A stretch of DNA of 64,000 bases from Malania oleifera (Eukaryota; Streptophyta; Magnoliopsida; Santalales; Ximeniaceae). The notes beneath the pieces were generated by a model. The model was not told the DNA's origin. It did not search any database and saw only the letters and a program-made list of their open reading frames with translations. Shown here one piece after another: positions 1 through 10,900 of the stretch. Every line of letters begins with the position of its first letter. Within the stretch, counting starts at the first letter, position 1. The DNA is taken from contig NC_080419.1 of NCBI RefSeq assembly GCF_029873635.1, forward strand, positions 72,838,597-72,902,596. The letters are read 5' to 3'. The translations under genes were made by a program, and so were the position numbers.

Positions 1-821
1 CACATTTTACATCACGATTTTGGAAGAGCTTGTAGGAGACTTTGGGGTCTCAGTTAGCATTCAACACCGCCTTCCATCCTCAGATAGATGGTTAGATAGA
101 GAGGACGATCCAGGTACTTGAGAATATGCTGCGAGCATGTGTATTGGATTTTGGGGGTAATTGGACCCAATATTTGCCGCTGGTTGAATTTGTCTACAAT
201 AACAACTATTAGGCCAGCATAGGCATGGCACCTTATGAGGCACTTTATGGTAGGAGGTGTCGTTCTCCTTTATACTGGGATGAATTAGGTGAAAGGCTAG
301 TTTTGGGGCCAAAGATAGTGCAACAAGCGTATGATAAAGTCTGACTTATTCGAGATAAAATAAGTGTAGGACAAAATCGGCAGAAAAGCTACACAGATAA
401 TCGCCACCGGGAATTAGAATTTAAAGTCGGTGACCATGTATTTTTGAAAATAGCACCACTGAAGGGAGTCATGAGGTTCGGGAAGAAGGGTAAGTTGAGC
501 CCTAGGTTTATTGGCCTATTTGAGATACTTAAGAAGGTTGGGCCAGTTGCCTATCGATTAGCTTTACAACCTATTTTTTTCAGAATACATGACGTATTTC
601 ATGTTTCTATGTTAAGGAAATACGTCTCAAGTCCTTCTCATATTATCAGTTACACAGAATTAGAATTCAATGACGCTCCAGTATATGAGGAAGCTCCAGT
701 ACAGATCTTAAATAAAAAAGAACAAAAATTGCGCAGTAAGAAGATACCACTAGTAAAAGTCCTGTGGAGGGATCATGTGTTGGAAGAAGCTTTTTGGGAG
801 CTTGAAGAGGAAATCAGATAG
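1..821 (+). pseudogene. Ty3-type pol 3' remnant: integrase core end and C-terminal domain
   Basis: Reading through two or more stops, the translation gives the end of an integrase core (a degenerate 'FHPQ.DG..ERTIQ' block near 60-110, then 'GMAPYEALYGRRCRSPLYW' near 222-280) and the integrase C-terminal region ('VGDHVFLKIAPLKGVMRFG' near 430-483, 'LSPRFIGLFEIL', 'HDVFHVSMLRKY'). This order is typical of plant Ty3 pol. Positions 444-821 are an intact open stretch, but upstream stops (for example in 'NNNY-stop-ASIG' near 210) show it is dead. The element is cut by the window edge. Its 3' LTR follows at 1168, so it is the end of an element in + orientation. Confidence 0.9.
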
Positions 822-915
822 AAATAGCCGCACCTACTTAGTGGAGTACAATAGGAATATGTAAGTTTAAATAATGACAGTTTTAATTTGGTTTGTACAG
901 TGTAATTGTAATTCA

Positions 916-917
<2 letters not shown>

Positions 918-971
<54 letters not shown>
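918..971. repeat. (TA)n microsatellite
   Basis: About 27 uninterrupted TA units between the end of pol and the polypurine tract of the left-edge Ty3 element. Confidence 0.97.
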
Positions 972-972
<1 letters not shown>

Positions 973-1149
973 ATATGAAGTGTTTTAGTTTTGGGAGAAT
1001 TTTCTTTTATAGTATAATTGTAATATCCATAACTGCTTATGTAACCACAGTATTCCTTCACCACAAATGAGCGTAAGTAATAAAATAAGTAACCTATTTT
1101 CTTTAAGGTATGGTGAATCACTCAAATAGTAAATTTCGAGGACAAAATT

Positions 1150-1167
1150 TTTATAAGGAGGAAAGAA
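1150..1167 (+). other. polypurine tract of left-edge Ty3 element
   Basis: The purine run 'ATAAGGAGGAAAGAA' lies directly before the TG that opens the LTR at 1168. It is the plus-strand priming site. The same context ('GAGGACAAAATTT' then purines) recurs, inverted, beside the Ty3 LTRs ending at 26001 and 54031. Confidence 0.8.
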
Positions 1168-3506
1168 TGTAGAGACCCAAAGAGTTATGCTATTTAAATA
1201 GTAAAATAAGGAGGAAAATGGAATTGTAAAGGGGGTCACAGCAGGTCCTCGCGTTCGTCAACGAAGTGGCTTATTGGGATCGTCGACGGGGACACGTGTA
1301 TCATTGATGAGGAGTTACTGAGAGGACTATTTCAAGGCTTGAAATTCATCAACGAAGGTTATAAGTTCGTCAATGAACTCCCTTCTTGACCTCGTTGACG
1401 AAGTGATGTGTCTCATTGATGAAGGTAGCTCGTCGACGAAGGTAGTTGTATAAGTATGTTAAAATCGGATTTCAACGCAGGAAAATTTTGCATGTGACTC
1501 TTTCTCTCTCTAGGTTTTGGTCCCCTTCACCTTCTCTCCTTGATTCTGGCTTCATTCTTCACCGAATTGACAATCTGAAGCCGCCATGTCACTCCTGGGA
1601 AGATTTTCTTCAAATCTGCTGGAGTAATCCGTTGGTTAGGCCAACTTAGGAACTATCCCAAAACCAGGGTGAGTGGATTATTTGAGCATTTTCAGTATTA
1701 CCCAGTTCATTGAAGTCAGATTTTGTATTATATGTGAAAATATTGGGGTTTTGTGAAGTAAAATTAAGATATTATATTTTCAAGAATAGGGTGTTTTAGG
1801 ACCCTGTGAACAAGTTTTGAGGACCCCAATGGATGGTATTTCAAGAACATAGGTAAAATGATATATGGATTATAGTTTAGGATTTGTGCATGTGTGGATT
1901 TGGGGAGTATGAGTATGATAATTATTTAGGTTAATTCCGTTGTTTGATTTGGTAAATGTACGTGTGTTATCTCAGGATGTTGAAATTATGAATGCCGCAC
2001 ATGTGGGATTGCAAATAATAGTTAGTGCTCAGATAGTCAAGTAAGAGAAATATGCTCTACTAAGAGTTTTAGTATGATAATCAGTAGAAATTATATGTTT
2101 TACCAGATTATTAATTTTCATATTATAATATATATGTATAGAAGAAAATACGGATTTTAAAACAAGTGAATTTATTTATTTAATTGTGTGGCATGAGTTT
2201 ATTGCAAATTAGTATAGTATTTATACAGTTTACAAATACCAAGTTTTACAGTATATTAGGCAGAAAATATCATGGAATAAATATATGTTTTGTAAAAGAT
2301 GATTTTCAGTATATATACAGATAGAAATTTATAGAATATTTAGAATACCATGATTTATCTATTTTCCATGATACCGTGATATACAGTATATGTATAGAAA
2401 CATATATTTACAAGCATATTCAGAATACCATGATTTCAGTCATATAATCAGATATACAGACAATAAATGTTCAGCCAGTTATTCAGATTAGCAGATCGGT
2501 TTTACAATGTTTTAGCTATTATAAAATCATGGTAAAATAGTAATACAAATATATTAGTTACATATGTATATAGGATCAGACCCTGATGGACCAAATTCAG
2601 TCAATAGAGCACGGTACCGTAGCTATATTCAATTCAGAGTGCAACCACATTACTCAGATAGTATGTGGTATATAGTAGTCGATCGTGCCTACGTTGTGGA
2701 CAGGCTCCCCTTGAGATAAGGGTTGAGAAGGCCGATCTGACTTTTGGAGTTTAGTTGACTTACCCTAGTCAGCCAGCTAGGATAGGTCCCACCTTTGGGC
2801 CGCACAACCCTGTCATGAGGGGTTAAATCATGACTTTCAATTATCCATTCAGGAAAATTTTCTCAATTATTATATACATGTATATTCAAGTTTACAGAAA
2901 CTATAGATATATCTATGGATATTAGAAGTATTATGTTTAGAAAATCTAGAAAAATCAGTTTATGTTAAGCAACATAGGTTTGAGCTATATTGTAATATTT
3001 ACACATTTTTTCTCATCCTTAGTTATTTATGGTATTTTTATATTTGATTTTACAAATATGTAAACTCACTTGTCACAAACTTGTAATAGCATATTCCGTC
3101 TTACTAAGCGTTGTCTCATCTGAGTGATTTAATATTTTTCAGATGATCCAGTTAGGCGAGCAGATCAGGCTCGCAGGTAGAGGAAACTACAATACTGCCC
3201 TTACTGTAGGGTGAGTATTTTTGGGTAGTTATTTTGAGTAGTCCCTAGGTCCAGATGAGGGTATTTTGAGTACTGTTTTATATGTATATTTTGGGAAATA
3301 TTATGACACTCTAGTATTGTATATATGGTTATGGTTGTACGTATTCTACTTCTCACTGCTTAGGTTGTTTATTGTGTCTCAGATTCCACGGGTCCTATGT
3401 TCTCCATGATATTGGTTTGTTTTATATTAAAAGGTATTAAAGCAGTGGAAATTTTACATTAAATTTTTTTTTAAAAAAAAAAGGCCAGAAAAAGCAGGTT
3501 GTTACA
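1168..3506 (+). repeat. 3' LTR of the left-edge Ty3 element
   Basis: Begins TGTAGAGACCC directly after the polypurine tract and ends GGTTGTTACA at 3506, giving TG...CA ends and about 2.3 kb. The 5' partner is outside the window, so neither length nor TSD can be checked; the five bases after it are GATGA. It contains a cluster of TCGTCGACGA-like near-palindromes (1250-1440) also found in the solo LTR at 60282-62319, suggesting the same family. Confidence 0.8.
1250..1440. repeat. cluster of TCGTCGACGA-like near-palindromes
   Basis: About seven variants of TCGTCGACGA/TCGTCAACGA/TCATTGATGA occur within 190 bp near the LTR start. CpG to TpG/CpA changes explain most differences. A matching cluster is at 62090-62215. 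The function is unknown; they could be hairpins or factor sites of the LTR promoter. Confidence 0.7.
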
Positions 3507-4231
3507 GATGATTTGAAGTTTTAGGTAGGAGACTCCTCTGGCTCAACTCATGAAATTCTAAAGTCTTTGTTCTTTCATGTTAAATAGTTTTATATGGAAT
3601 ACGCGGGTTCTCTTTAAATTAGAGCTTTCATGTGGACTTAGTCAGCCTCACACATGCAAATGAGCAAGGAAAAAAAGAAGATCATTAAACTACCAATAGT
3701 TAGGAAATTATTAAAGATTTTTTGAAAAGCTCTTGTTTTTTAGAAGTAGGACATATTTTCCCATATTAGAAAAATGCAATCAAGGGGTACTAAGCGTACA
3801 TACATTGGAAATTGCAAGAAAGTTAAAAAACTGAAGTACAATATCTATGCATCTGAATACATAATCAAAACATGTGGTTATTCAAAAGTGTTGAAATTAA
3901 TTTTTTTTTTCAAAATTTATCCCAATTATATGTTAGAAGTGATCAACAGTACCTGAATGTCTTTAGATGCATAGTAAATTTTCATCAATGACTTTTCTAA
4001 TACATATACAATATTTACGCTTAACATTAATAAAGATAAATTTAATTTTTTGTCCTAAAATTTACCATGAGTAAGACAGTGAAATTCCTATTGAGAACTA
4101 AACTCTTGCTTTGTCAATCTTCATGTTTGGATATTCAAGGAGTGTGAGGTGCTACTAGGTGTGCCATATAACACTAGGTGGAGGCAAGTCCATGAGGATT
4201 TATTAATATGGCTAGGGACTAGTTGGGTTTC
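3507..4231. other. AT-rich spacer, no recognisable feature
   Basis: AT-rich sequence between two LTRs. I see no coding region, RNA gene or convincing repeat; the 60-codon frame near 3774 looks like chance. Confidence 0.6.
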
Positions 4232-4236
4232 TTTCT

Positions 4237-6189
4237 TGTCGACTTTTTGAGTTCTATTCCTGTTTTAATTATGACAAACCACAACATCTCAGTTGTGTAC
4301 CAAGTTTGTACATATATATCTTTCTGAAAAATCATAAATGATGATGCAATATGGAACCCTGAAAAAGCTCCAACACGATCATTTCCAAGGCATATTCCAT
4401 GGAGTTTTAAAAGGTAGAGCCTGAAGACTTTATGGTTTTTAAGTTTTAATAGTAATTAAGGTTTAATTTGTGCATGCATCTTATGATTTAAATTGAAGCT
4501 CTACCTTGACCTAAATTGACCTTAAGAACCCTCAAATTAAATGAAAACCATTTTACACTCAAAGTTAGACTTACACAAAAGGTTCAAATGATTTTGAAAT
4601 CATAAACAGGCCAAAAACTCATTTTTGTTAAGAGTTAGTCGATCGGCCCGTTAGGCCCAGTCAGCCAAAGTGCTCATTTGGCCAAAACTGAGTTTTTTAC
4701 AAAAGGGTCAGTCGATTGGCCTCCCATAAGTCTTTTTGGGCTAGTCAACTGGCGTGTGCAATTGGCCAAATTTATAAAGGCCTGGTAGACCGGTCTTCAC
4801 ATAAAGGATTTAGCCTAATAGACTGAATAGAAAAAAATGCCAAAAATATAGTTTTATATAGGGCTCAGTCTATTGGCCTCTTGAAGGCTTAATTGGCCTA
4901 GTTGACCGGCCTTATGATTCGGCAGATCGGATCTTGGTGCCTGGCAGACCGAAGCTTGTGAAATTGGAAATCACCTTTGGTTGGTTGACCGGCCCATGGC
5001 CCAGTTGACCAAACCTCTCGGGATCAACCCAGATTAAGCTTCAAATGGTCATAAAAATTCAAATTAAAATATTATTTAATTGTCCAAGGGTCACTTAACG
5101 ACCATATTTCAAAATTGCATATAAATACTAGGCCCAAACACTTTGAAAAGGTTAGAAAAAACTCTTTGGAAGCATACTTGCATATTCTTTGATTACCATT
5201 CATTTTTTATACTCCATTTTGAAGATCAAAGTTCAACTTCTCCTACTCTTTAATTTTGAAAATTCTTTTTGGAGAAATTCTTGGGGTTATACAAGCTAGG
5301 CTTTGAGCATATATTCATTCATATATCTTTCTTGAAAAGCTTCTTGTTCTTGAGATTTCTAAAGTCAATTTTTATTTGTAGAAATCATTTTCTACATTTC
5401 TCCTACTCCTTTATTTGAAAATATTTTTGGAGAAAACTCTTTGGGTTTTGGAAGAGAGCCTTGAGCAATATATTCATTCATATATTCTTGCTTGAGAGGC
5501 TTCTTATATTTGATATTGCAAAAGCCAATCATTTTGAGAAAAATCATTTTCCATACTCTCACATTTTCTTGAAAAATATTTTTGAGAGGAAAATCATATA
5601 TTCTATCGAACTTCATTTCATAAATAATTTGAGAGTACATATAGATTTCATTTGTACATCTTTGCTTATGGAGAAGCACTTATTTGTACAAAAAAAATTA
5701 TTTTTAATTGTAAAGGAGGGCTCCATCCTGTAAGGAGTACTAGACGCGGGGTATTGCCTGGAGAGGCAACTGCGCCTAGAAGTAGCGGACTGGACATGGG
5801 GTATTGTCTGGAGAAAGGGTAGTTTCGCCCTGTGAAGAAGTGGATGTAGGGGGAGTTTCGCCCTGTTAAGAAGCGGATAGTGAAATCCTTGGGGGTTTTG
5901 CCCAAGGCGAGGACGTATGTGAGATTTGCTGAACCTCGTTAAAAATTCCAACGTCATTCTCTCTCTCCTTTTACTATTTATCTTTCCAACACATGTATGT
6001 TTATATTTGATTTATTGCAAATGTTGTGCATGATTTAAATATTTGCATATATTGATATTTATATTTAAGATTGTATAGAAAGACCTTAAGTTGCAATATA
6101 CTGGTCGTGGTTTGAAATTAGAGAAAAAACAACCTAAATTTTTTAAATCTCTAATTCATCCCTTTCTTGAGATTACACCATTTCTATTA
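4237..6189 (+). repeat. solo LTR (family shared with 49107-51190)
   Basis: Starts TGTCGAC at 4237, preceded by TTTCT (4232-4236). TTTCT recurs at 6190-6194 and also at 6181-6185. Alignment with the second copy puts the end at 6189; the alternative end at 6180 gives a cleaner ...CA terminus with TTTCT following. Landmarks shared with the other copy are a start block 'CTGTTTTAATTATGACAAA', a TATAAATA box (5120-5127, about 880 bp in), and an end block around 'ACACCA'. Positions 4630-5020 are packed with variants of GTTGACCGGCC. There is no coding sequence. It is likely the result of LTR-LTR recombination. The superfamily is unclear. Confidence 0.8.
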
Positions 6190-6194
6190 TTTCT

Positions 6195-7326
6195 CAGTAA
6201 AATCAATAGCTATAATTTGCTCATGGAACGTTATCATGCATCTTCCCCTTGACAATAAAATGCATATCAAGTCAATCCAAAATTTTGTCAAATTATAGTA
6301 CTCTAGGTTCTCTTTCCAAATGAAGTGCAAGTATATTTGAATACAAGTCTCACTTAAAATAGAGAATTTCAACAAGAAAAAATAATCACTTGTAGCAAAA
6401 CATTGAATGTAGCTATTTTGGTGTATAGAATGTGGAACATTTTGTTAAATTCGAAAAAATGCATTCTAAAACTGCATACTAAATTCTAGCAAAAATGAAG
6501 ATGTCATAACAACCATAACAACAATCAAATATAGAACACATAAGAGAAAATTAAACTAAACCCAGGGAAAATCATTTTACTCATTATAGTGTGTGCTTTC
6601 AAGGCAAGCACACAAAGCAAGCAAACAAGAAGATTAAGCTTGATGCAAGCAAACAAGAAGATTAAGCTTGATGCAAATGACCATCTCTTCTATTTTATAT
6701 ATTTATCTCTACCTTTCCTTTTCTATATGCATCTTTAACGAATATATAAACAAATAAAAATAGATATTACATAAAACTTTGTTATATAAATTTCACCAAA
6801 AAATCATTGCAATGCAGTGGCAATTTGGTTAGTTTTTGTAGTGAGCTAGACATTTTGTTAGAAAAGGAAAATGACATAGATAGGGGGTGGGGGGCAAGTG
6901 TTCAATTTATCTGGCACTTATGCTCCTTATCACAACGAAGATACCCTACTCATTAGTGAATTGGATGCAACAAAATAAAACAATTCTATTGCAAAGGAGG
7001 AGTTGAAAAAGATTCGATTTAAGGAGCACCAGCACATATTATAATAAATCCTACTTGAAGATTTATTTGACAAATATAATTTTGTTAGATAATCGTAAAA
7101 GAAGATTTGGCTAGTGAGTAGTGTAATTAGAAGGATATAATTGTATTTATAAAAAGAAAATTTTTTTTGGGAAAGTATGTATTTTTTCAAAAAATTTGAA
7201 AAAATTATGATATTTTTAAAATTTTAAAAGAGATTTATAATATTTTTGAAAACCTCATGGGACTTTTCTTTCTATCAAAACTCATGATGGTGTTGTGTCT
7301 TTTCTCCAATATTTTATAAGGTCAAC
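6195..7326. other. intergenic spacer upstream of the YbeY gene
   Basis: AT-rich sequence between the solo LTR and the gene promoter. Apart from one short tandem duplication (6617-6672) I see no gene or element. Confidence 0.5.
6617..6672. repeat. 28-bp perfect tandem duplication
   Basis: Two identical copies of a 28-bp unit starting GCAAGCAAACAAGAAG, at 6617-6644 and 6645-6672. Confidence 0.95.
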
Positions 7327-7334
7327 TATATAAA
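7327..7334 (+). promoter_or_regulatory. candidate TATA box of the YbeY gene
   Basis: TATATAAA lies about 190 bp before the ATG at 7517. A plant transcription start about 30 bp downstream would leave a 5' leader of roughly 150 nt with no upstream ATG that I noticed. The surrounding DNA is AT-rich, so chance occurrence is possible. Confidence 0.4.
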
Positions 7335-7516
7335 TTTTTTTAAAAAATAAGTAACTAAGCCTTGCATTCACCGTACAAGGATACCCTCGGCGGAGCAATG
7401 TGGGTCTGCTGAGTCGGCGTCACTGTCACGAACTCCTCCGTCCTCAGCACGCAAAGATAGTAACAACGGCCAAACTCAACCTTACCCACCTCTTCAAAGC
7501 TAAACTGCCGACCTGA

Positions 7517-7918
7517 ATGCATCCTCGTTTCTCTTCTCTCTGCCGTGCCCTCTACCCATTTTCGTCCTCTTCCACATTGACCCTCATGGTGCGTGTCACC
7601 CCACGCACCACCCCTTTCCGGCTGAAGGCGCTCTCGGACGCCACCTACCACTTCTCCCATCGTTCCCATTTGGCTTTTGTAGCTTCTTATTCTTGTCCTT
7701 CTTCGTCGCCTGTGAACTCAGCATTGTTTGGCGGGAGATTTCACGGTGTTCGGGCCCGCGAAGATTGGGGCTTCTCGAGACGGATTGGTCCTGTCTTTGC
7801 GGCGGAGAGAGGGTATCGGAGGGTGAGGCGGCGACCAGCCAAGAAGAAGGAGAAGGAATTGGAGCTCAATGTTAATATTTGTATTGAAGAACAGCTGCCT
7901 GATGATCCCGAAATATTG
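7517..7918 (+). CDS. YBEY: YBEY exon 1 (aa 1-134): transit peptide and start of YbeY domain
   Basis: The first ATG of the open frame gives a Ser/Arg-rich leader, then a basic stretch ('[13 protein letters not shown]') and '[14 protein letters not shown]', where homology to plant YbeY proteins begins. The exon ends in phase 0 at GT (7919). The frame runs on into a CT/AT microsatellite, which is intron. A second ATG at codon 24 is an alternative start. Confidence 0.88.
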
Positions 7919-7919
7919 G

Positions 7920-7976
<57 letters not shown>

Positions 7977-10900
7977 ATGTGTATGTATATCGTATTTATG
8001 TATGTATGACTATATGCATGAATGATTTTATTCATGTTTTGACTGCAATGTGTGATTTTGAAGATTATTGTTTATTGGAAATGGATTAGATGTTGCCTTG
8101 GATGCAAGATATATGTTGCATCTGTTTTAGCATCTGAAGGGTGAGGTTGTTTGTGGGTTCCTTTTCATGTCTGCATTGATTGTGTAGAAATGCATAATAG
8201 TTATAATTTTTTAATTGTCTGTTGAAACCATGATAACCGAGTTATAATCAATAATGGTAGGAGTCAATACACAATCTTGGTTGCAAATTTTGTGTGCTTT
8301 TGTTTAAGTGTGAAGAAAGTGGATGGTTTTTGTTTCACTCACAATGTGGGAAATTGGAATCAGTATGGTGCAGATTAGATTTTATGTTGATATTGTAATT
8401 TACAAATCGACTGATTAAGATTAATTTATTATTTTTTGTGAAGGATAATGGAGGACAGGGGTGTACAAAGGGAAAAAAAAATGTTACATACTCTTTGTTT
8501 CTTTGTAACACTCTGTACACAAGGTTTTCAAACCAAATTATGGGTCTGCAAAGAGCAAGATATATGCAGCATTACCTGTACATTGGAGAGGCTGTTTCCA
8601 TGACTTGACTTGTGAGCTTCGAGTTAAGACATAACCTCCTTATCATTGCCTAAAACCATTTTTCTTGTCAATATGGCTTGGACATGATATGATTTTACTC
8701 ATGAAGCAACCAAAATAAGTGGAATTTTTTTTTTTTTATAATATTAAAAGGACAACTGTTGGCCTGGATATTTCAACAAAAACAAAAACAAACATTGCAA
8801 AAGAATGCATACTTTTTGATCTAAGTGCATTTAGATTGAATATATTTGTCTCTCTTCTTGTTATTCTCTTGTTAGTTGAAAATTTCTTGTACACTTGTAG
8901 CATCCTTCTTGTTTACCATTTTGCTAGCCACTATGCCCTAGTATAGAAATCTTTTGATTAGTTTTAAGGGTAGATGTTCAACTATCAATTATAGGAAAAG
9001 CTTAGTGTTATGGCATATGGGTACAAGAATGGGTTGATGTTGGAGGGTTTTGATTGGAGCCCCATAGGGGTAGATATTGCTAGTTGGTTAGAGTGGCATT
9101 TTGAAGTTGAGGAAGTTATGAGGGCAATCTAGATATGTGGATAAAAATTTACATGGTTTTTTGATGGCTTTATCTTTTTAGGATAGTTAGGAGGTGTTAG
9201 AAAAAGATATCATGATGTTTTTTGAGGAGTTTGATTGTTATGTGGTTGAAGGAAATAATGTGTACTCACCTTTATAGTCCATATTCCTAGGAAGAAGAAG
9301 TCTAGGAGGGCGAAGGGCTTTAGGCCTATTAATATGATGATGAGTATTTACAAGGTTTTAATTAAGGTATCGCCCAAGATGCTTAGGGAGGTTCTAGGGG
9401 ATATATTGATGTTGGCTCATTATTCTTTTATTAAAGAAGACAAGAAATTCATTTGCAGCTGTAGTGGCAAATGAGGAGCTTGGGGATGTGGGAACGAGGG
9501 CTCAAAAGGGTGTGGTTTTTAAATTGGATTTGAAAAGGTGTATGATATGTGACATGGTGAATTGGGGCTTTCCAAATAATATGATTTGGAAGATGGGTTT
9601 TGGGGTAGCGCTGAAGAATTGGATAAGAGGGTGCCTTAGTTCAACTAATATGTTGATGATGGGGTAGCCTAGAGATTTGTTTAGGGTTTCTCAAGGGTTT
9701 AGGCAAGGGGAGTTCAATTTTTTTTTTTTCCCCTAGAAAAAATGGCTATTGGGGTCTACATCTATTTTATTTGGTCTGATAAATAGAATTCCCTTGTCTC
9801 CCTCTTTGTTTACATTGGTGATTGAATGGTTGAGTAGGATAATTTTCACATGCTTAGGGCTGATCATGGGTTTATCATTTGGGAGGGAGAGGTGGAGTAT
9901 CTTGAGTCTAAGGATGGTACCATTTTTTTCATGGAAATAGTGTTGGGAAATTTTATAAGGCCTATGTTTTGTTTAGATTTTTAAAGGATATTTTGAGGTT
10001 AAAGATTAATTGGTCCAAAAGCGGGGCAGCTGGCTTTAATTTGTATAATGATGACTTAGAGGGTTTCGGGACTCTAGCTGATTGTGATTCATTAGCTTGG
10101 CTTTTATCATATATAAGTCTTCCTTTAAAGAGTAAACCTATGCCTACAGCCTTTTGGGGGATCCGGTGCTTGAGAGCGTGTGGAGGATTGCAAGACTGGA
10201 AGAGGCTTAGTTTTTGTTAGGGGGTCTGATTACTCTTACTAGAAATTTCCTTTTTGATAGTCCCATTTATTTTTTATCTCCTTTTAGAGTTCTGTGAGTG
10301 TTGTGGGGACTTTGAAGTGTATTATGAGAGACTTTCCTGGTCTAGGGGAGGATAAAAGGGATCATCTAATAGGTGGGATGTGGTTAGGAGACCTAAGTTG
10401 GGGGGTGGGGGTTGGGGTTGCGGCTTGGTAATGTGGTATCTAAGTCCATATCCTTAATTGAAAAATGGTTATGGAAGTTTTTCGTAGAGGTTATAATTCC
10501 CTAGAACCCCTGTTATTAAAAGTAAGATATGGAATTCATTGGAATGGGTGAAATACTAAAGGATGTTGCGAATATTTGGGTGGGAGAGGTTCTGTTGCAG
10601 TCTTGCAGCTGTTAGTGCCTTTCCTTTTTAGATTATCTACTCTTCATGACACACCAGTTCTTGGACTCTTTTATTCCTAACACGAGGGGAGATGCTCGGG
10701 TTTGGCTAGGGAATTGTTTGGGGCTCTTTTCTTTTAGGTCTTACTCCATTTATCTCCTGAAACCTTCTACTCCCTTCCATTCAGTCGCTTGACTCTTAGA
10801 TTAACAAGAATGACTTGTTATAGGTAAGGAGACCTTGCAAGACCCTCAGCCTAGATATCTGAATGTTGTGCCTTGAGTCAAATGAGACAAATGCACACCT

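Noticed and set aside
4630-5020. Regularly spaced GACCGGCC words as a CRISPR-like array
   Set aside because: Spacing and units are irregular, the genome is a plant's, and the same place in the sister LTR holds a variant array.
7355-7669. Minus-strand 104-codon frame over the gene start
   Set aside because: Shadow of exon 1 on the other strand; no homology.
7919-8089. Extension of the exon 1 frame beyond 7918
   Set aside because: It translates microsatellite repeats; homology stops at 7918 and resumes exactly at the acceptor at 13916.
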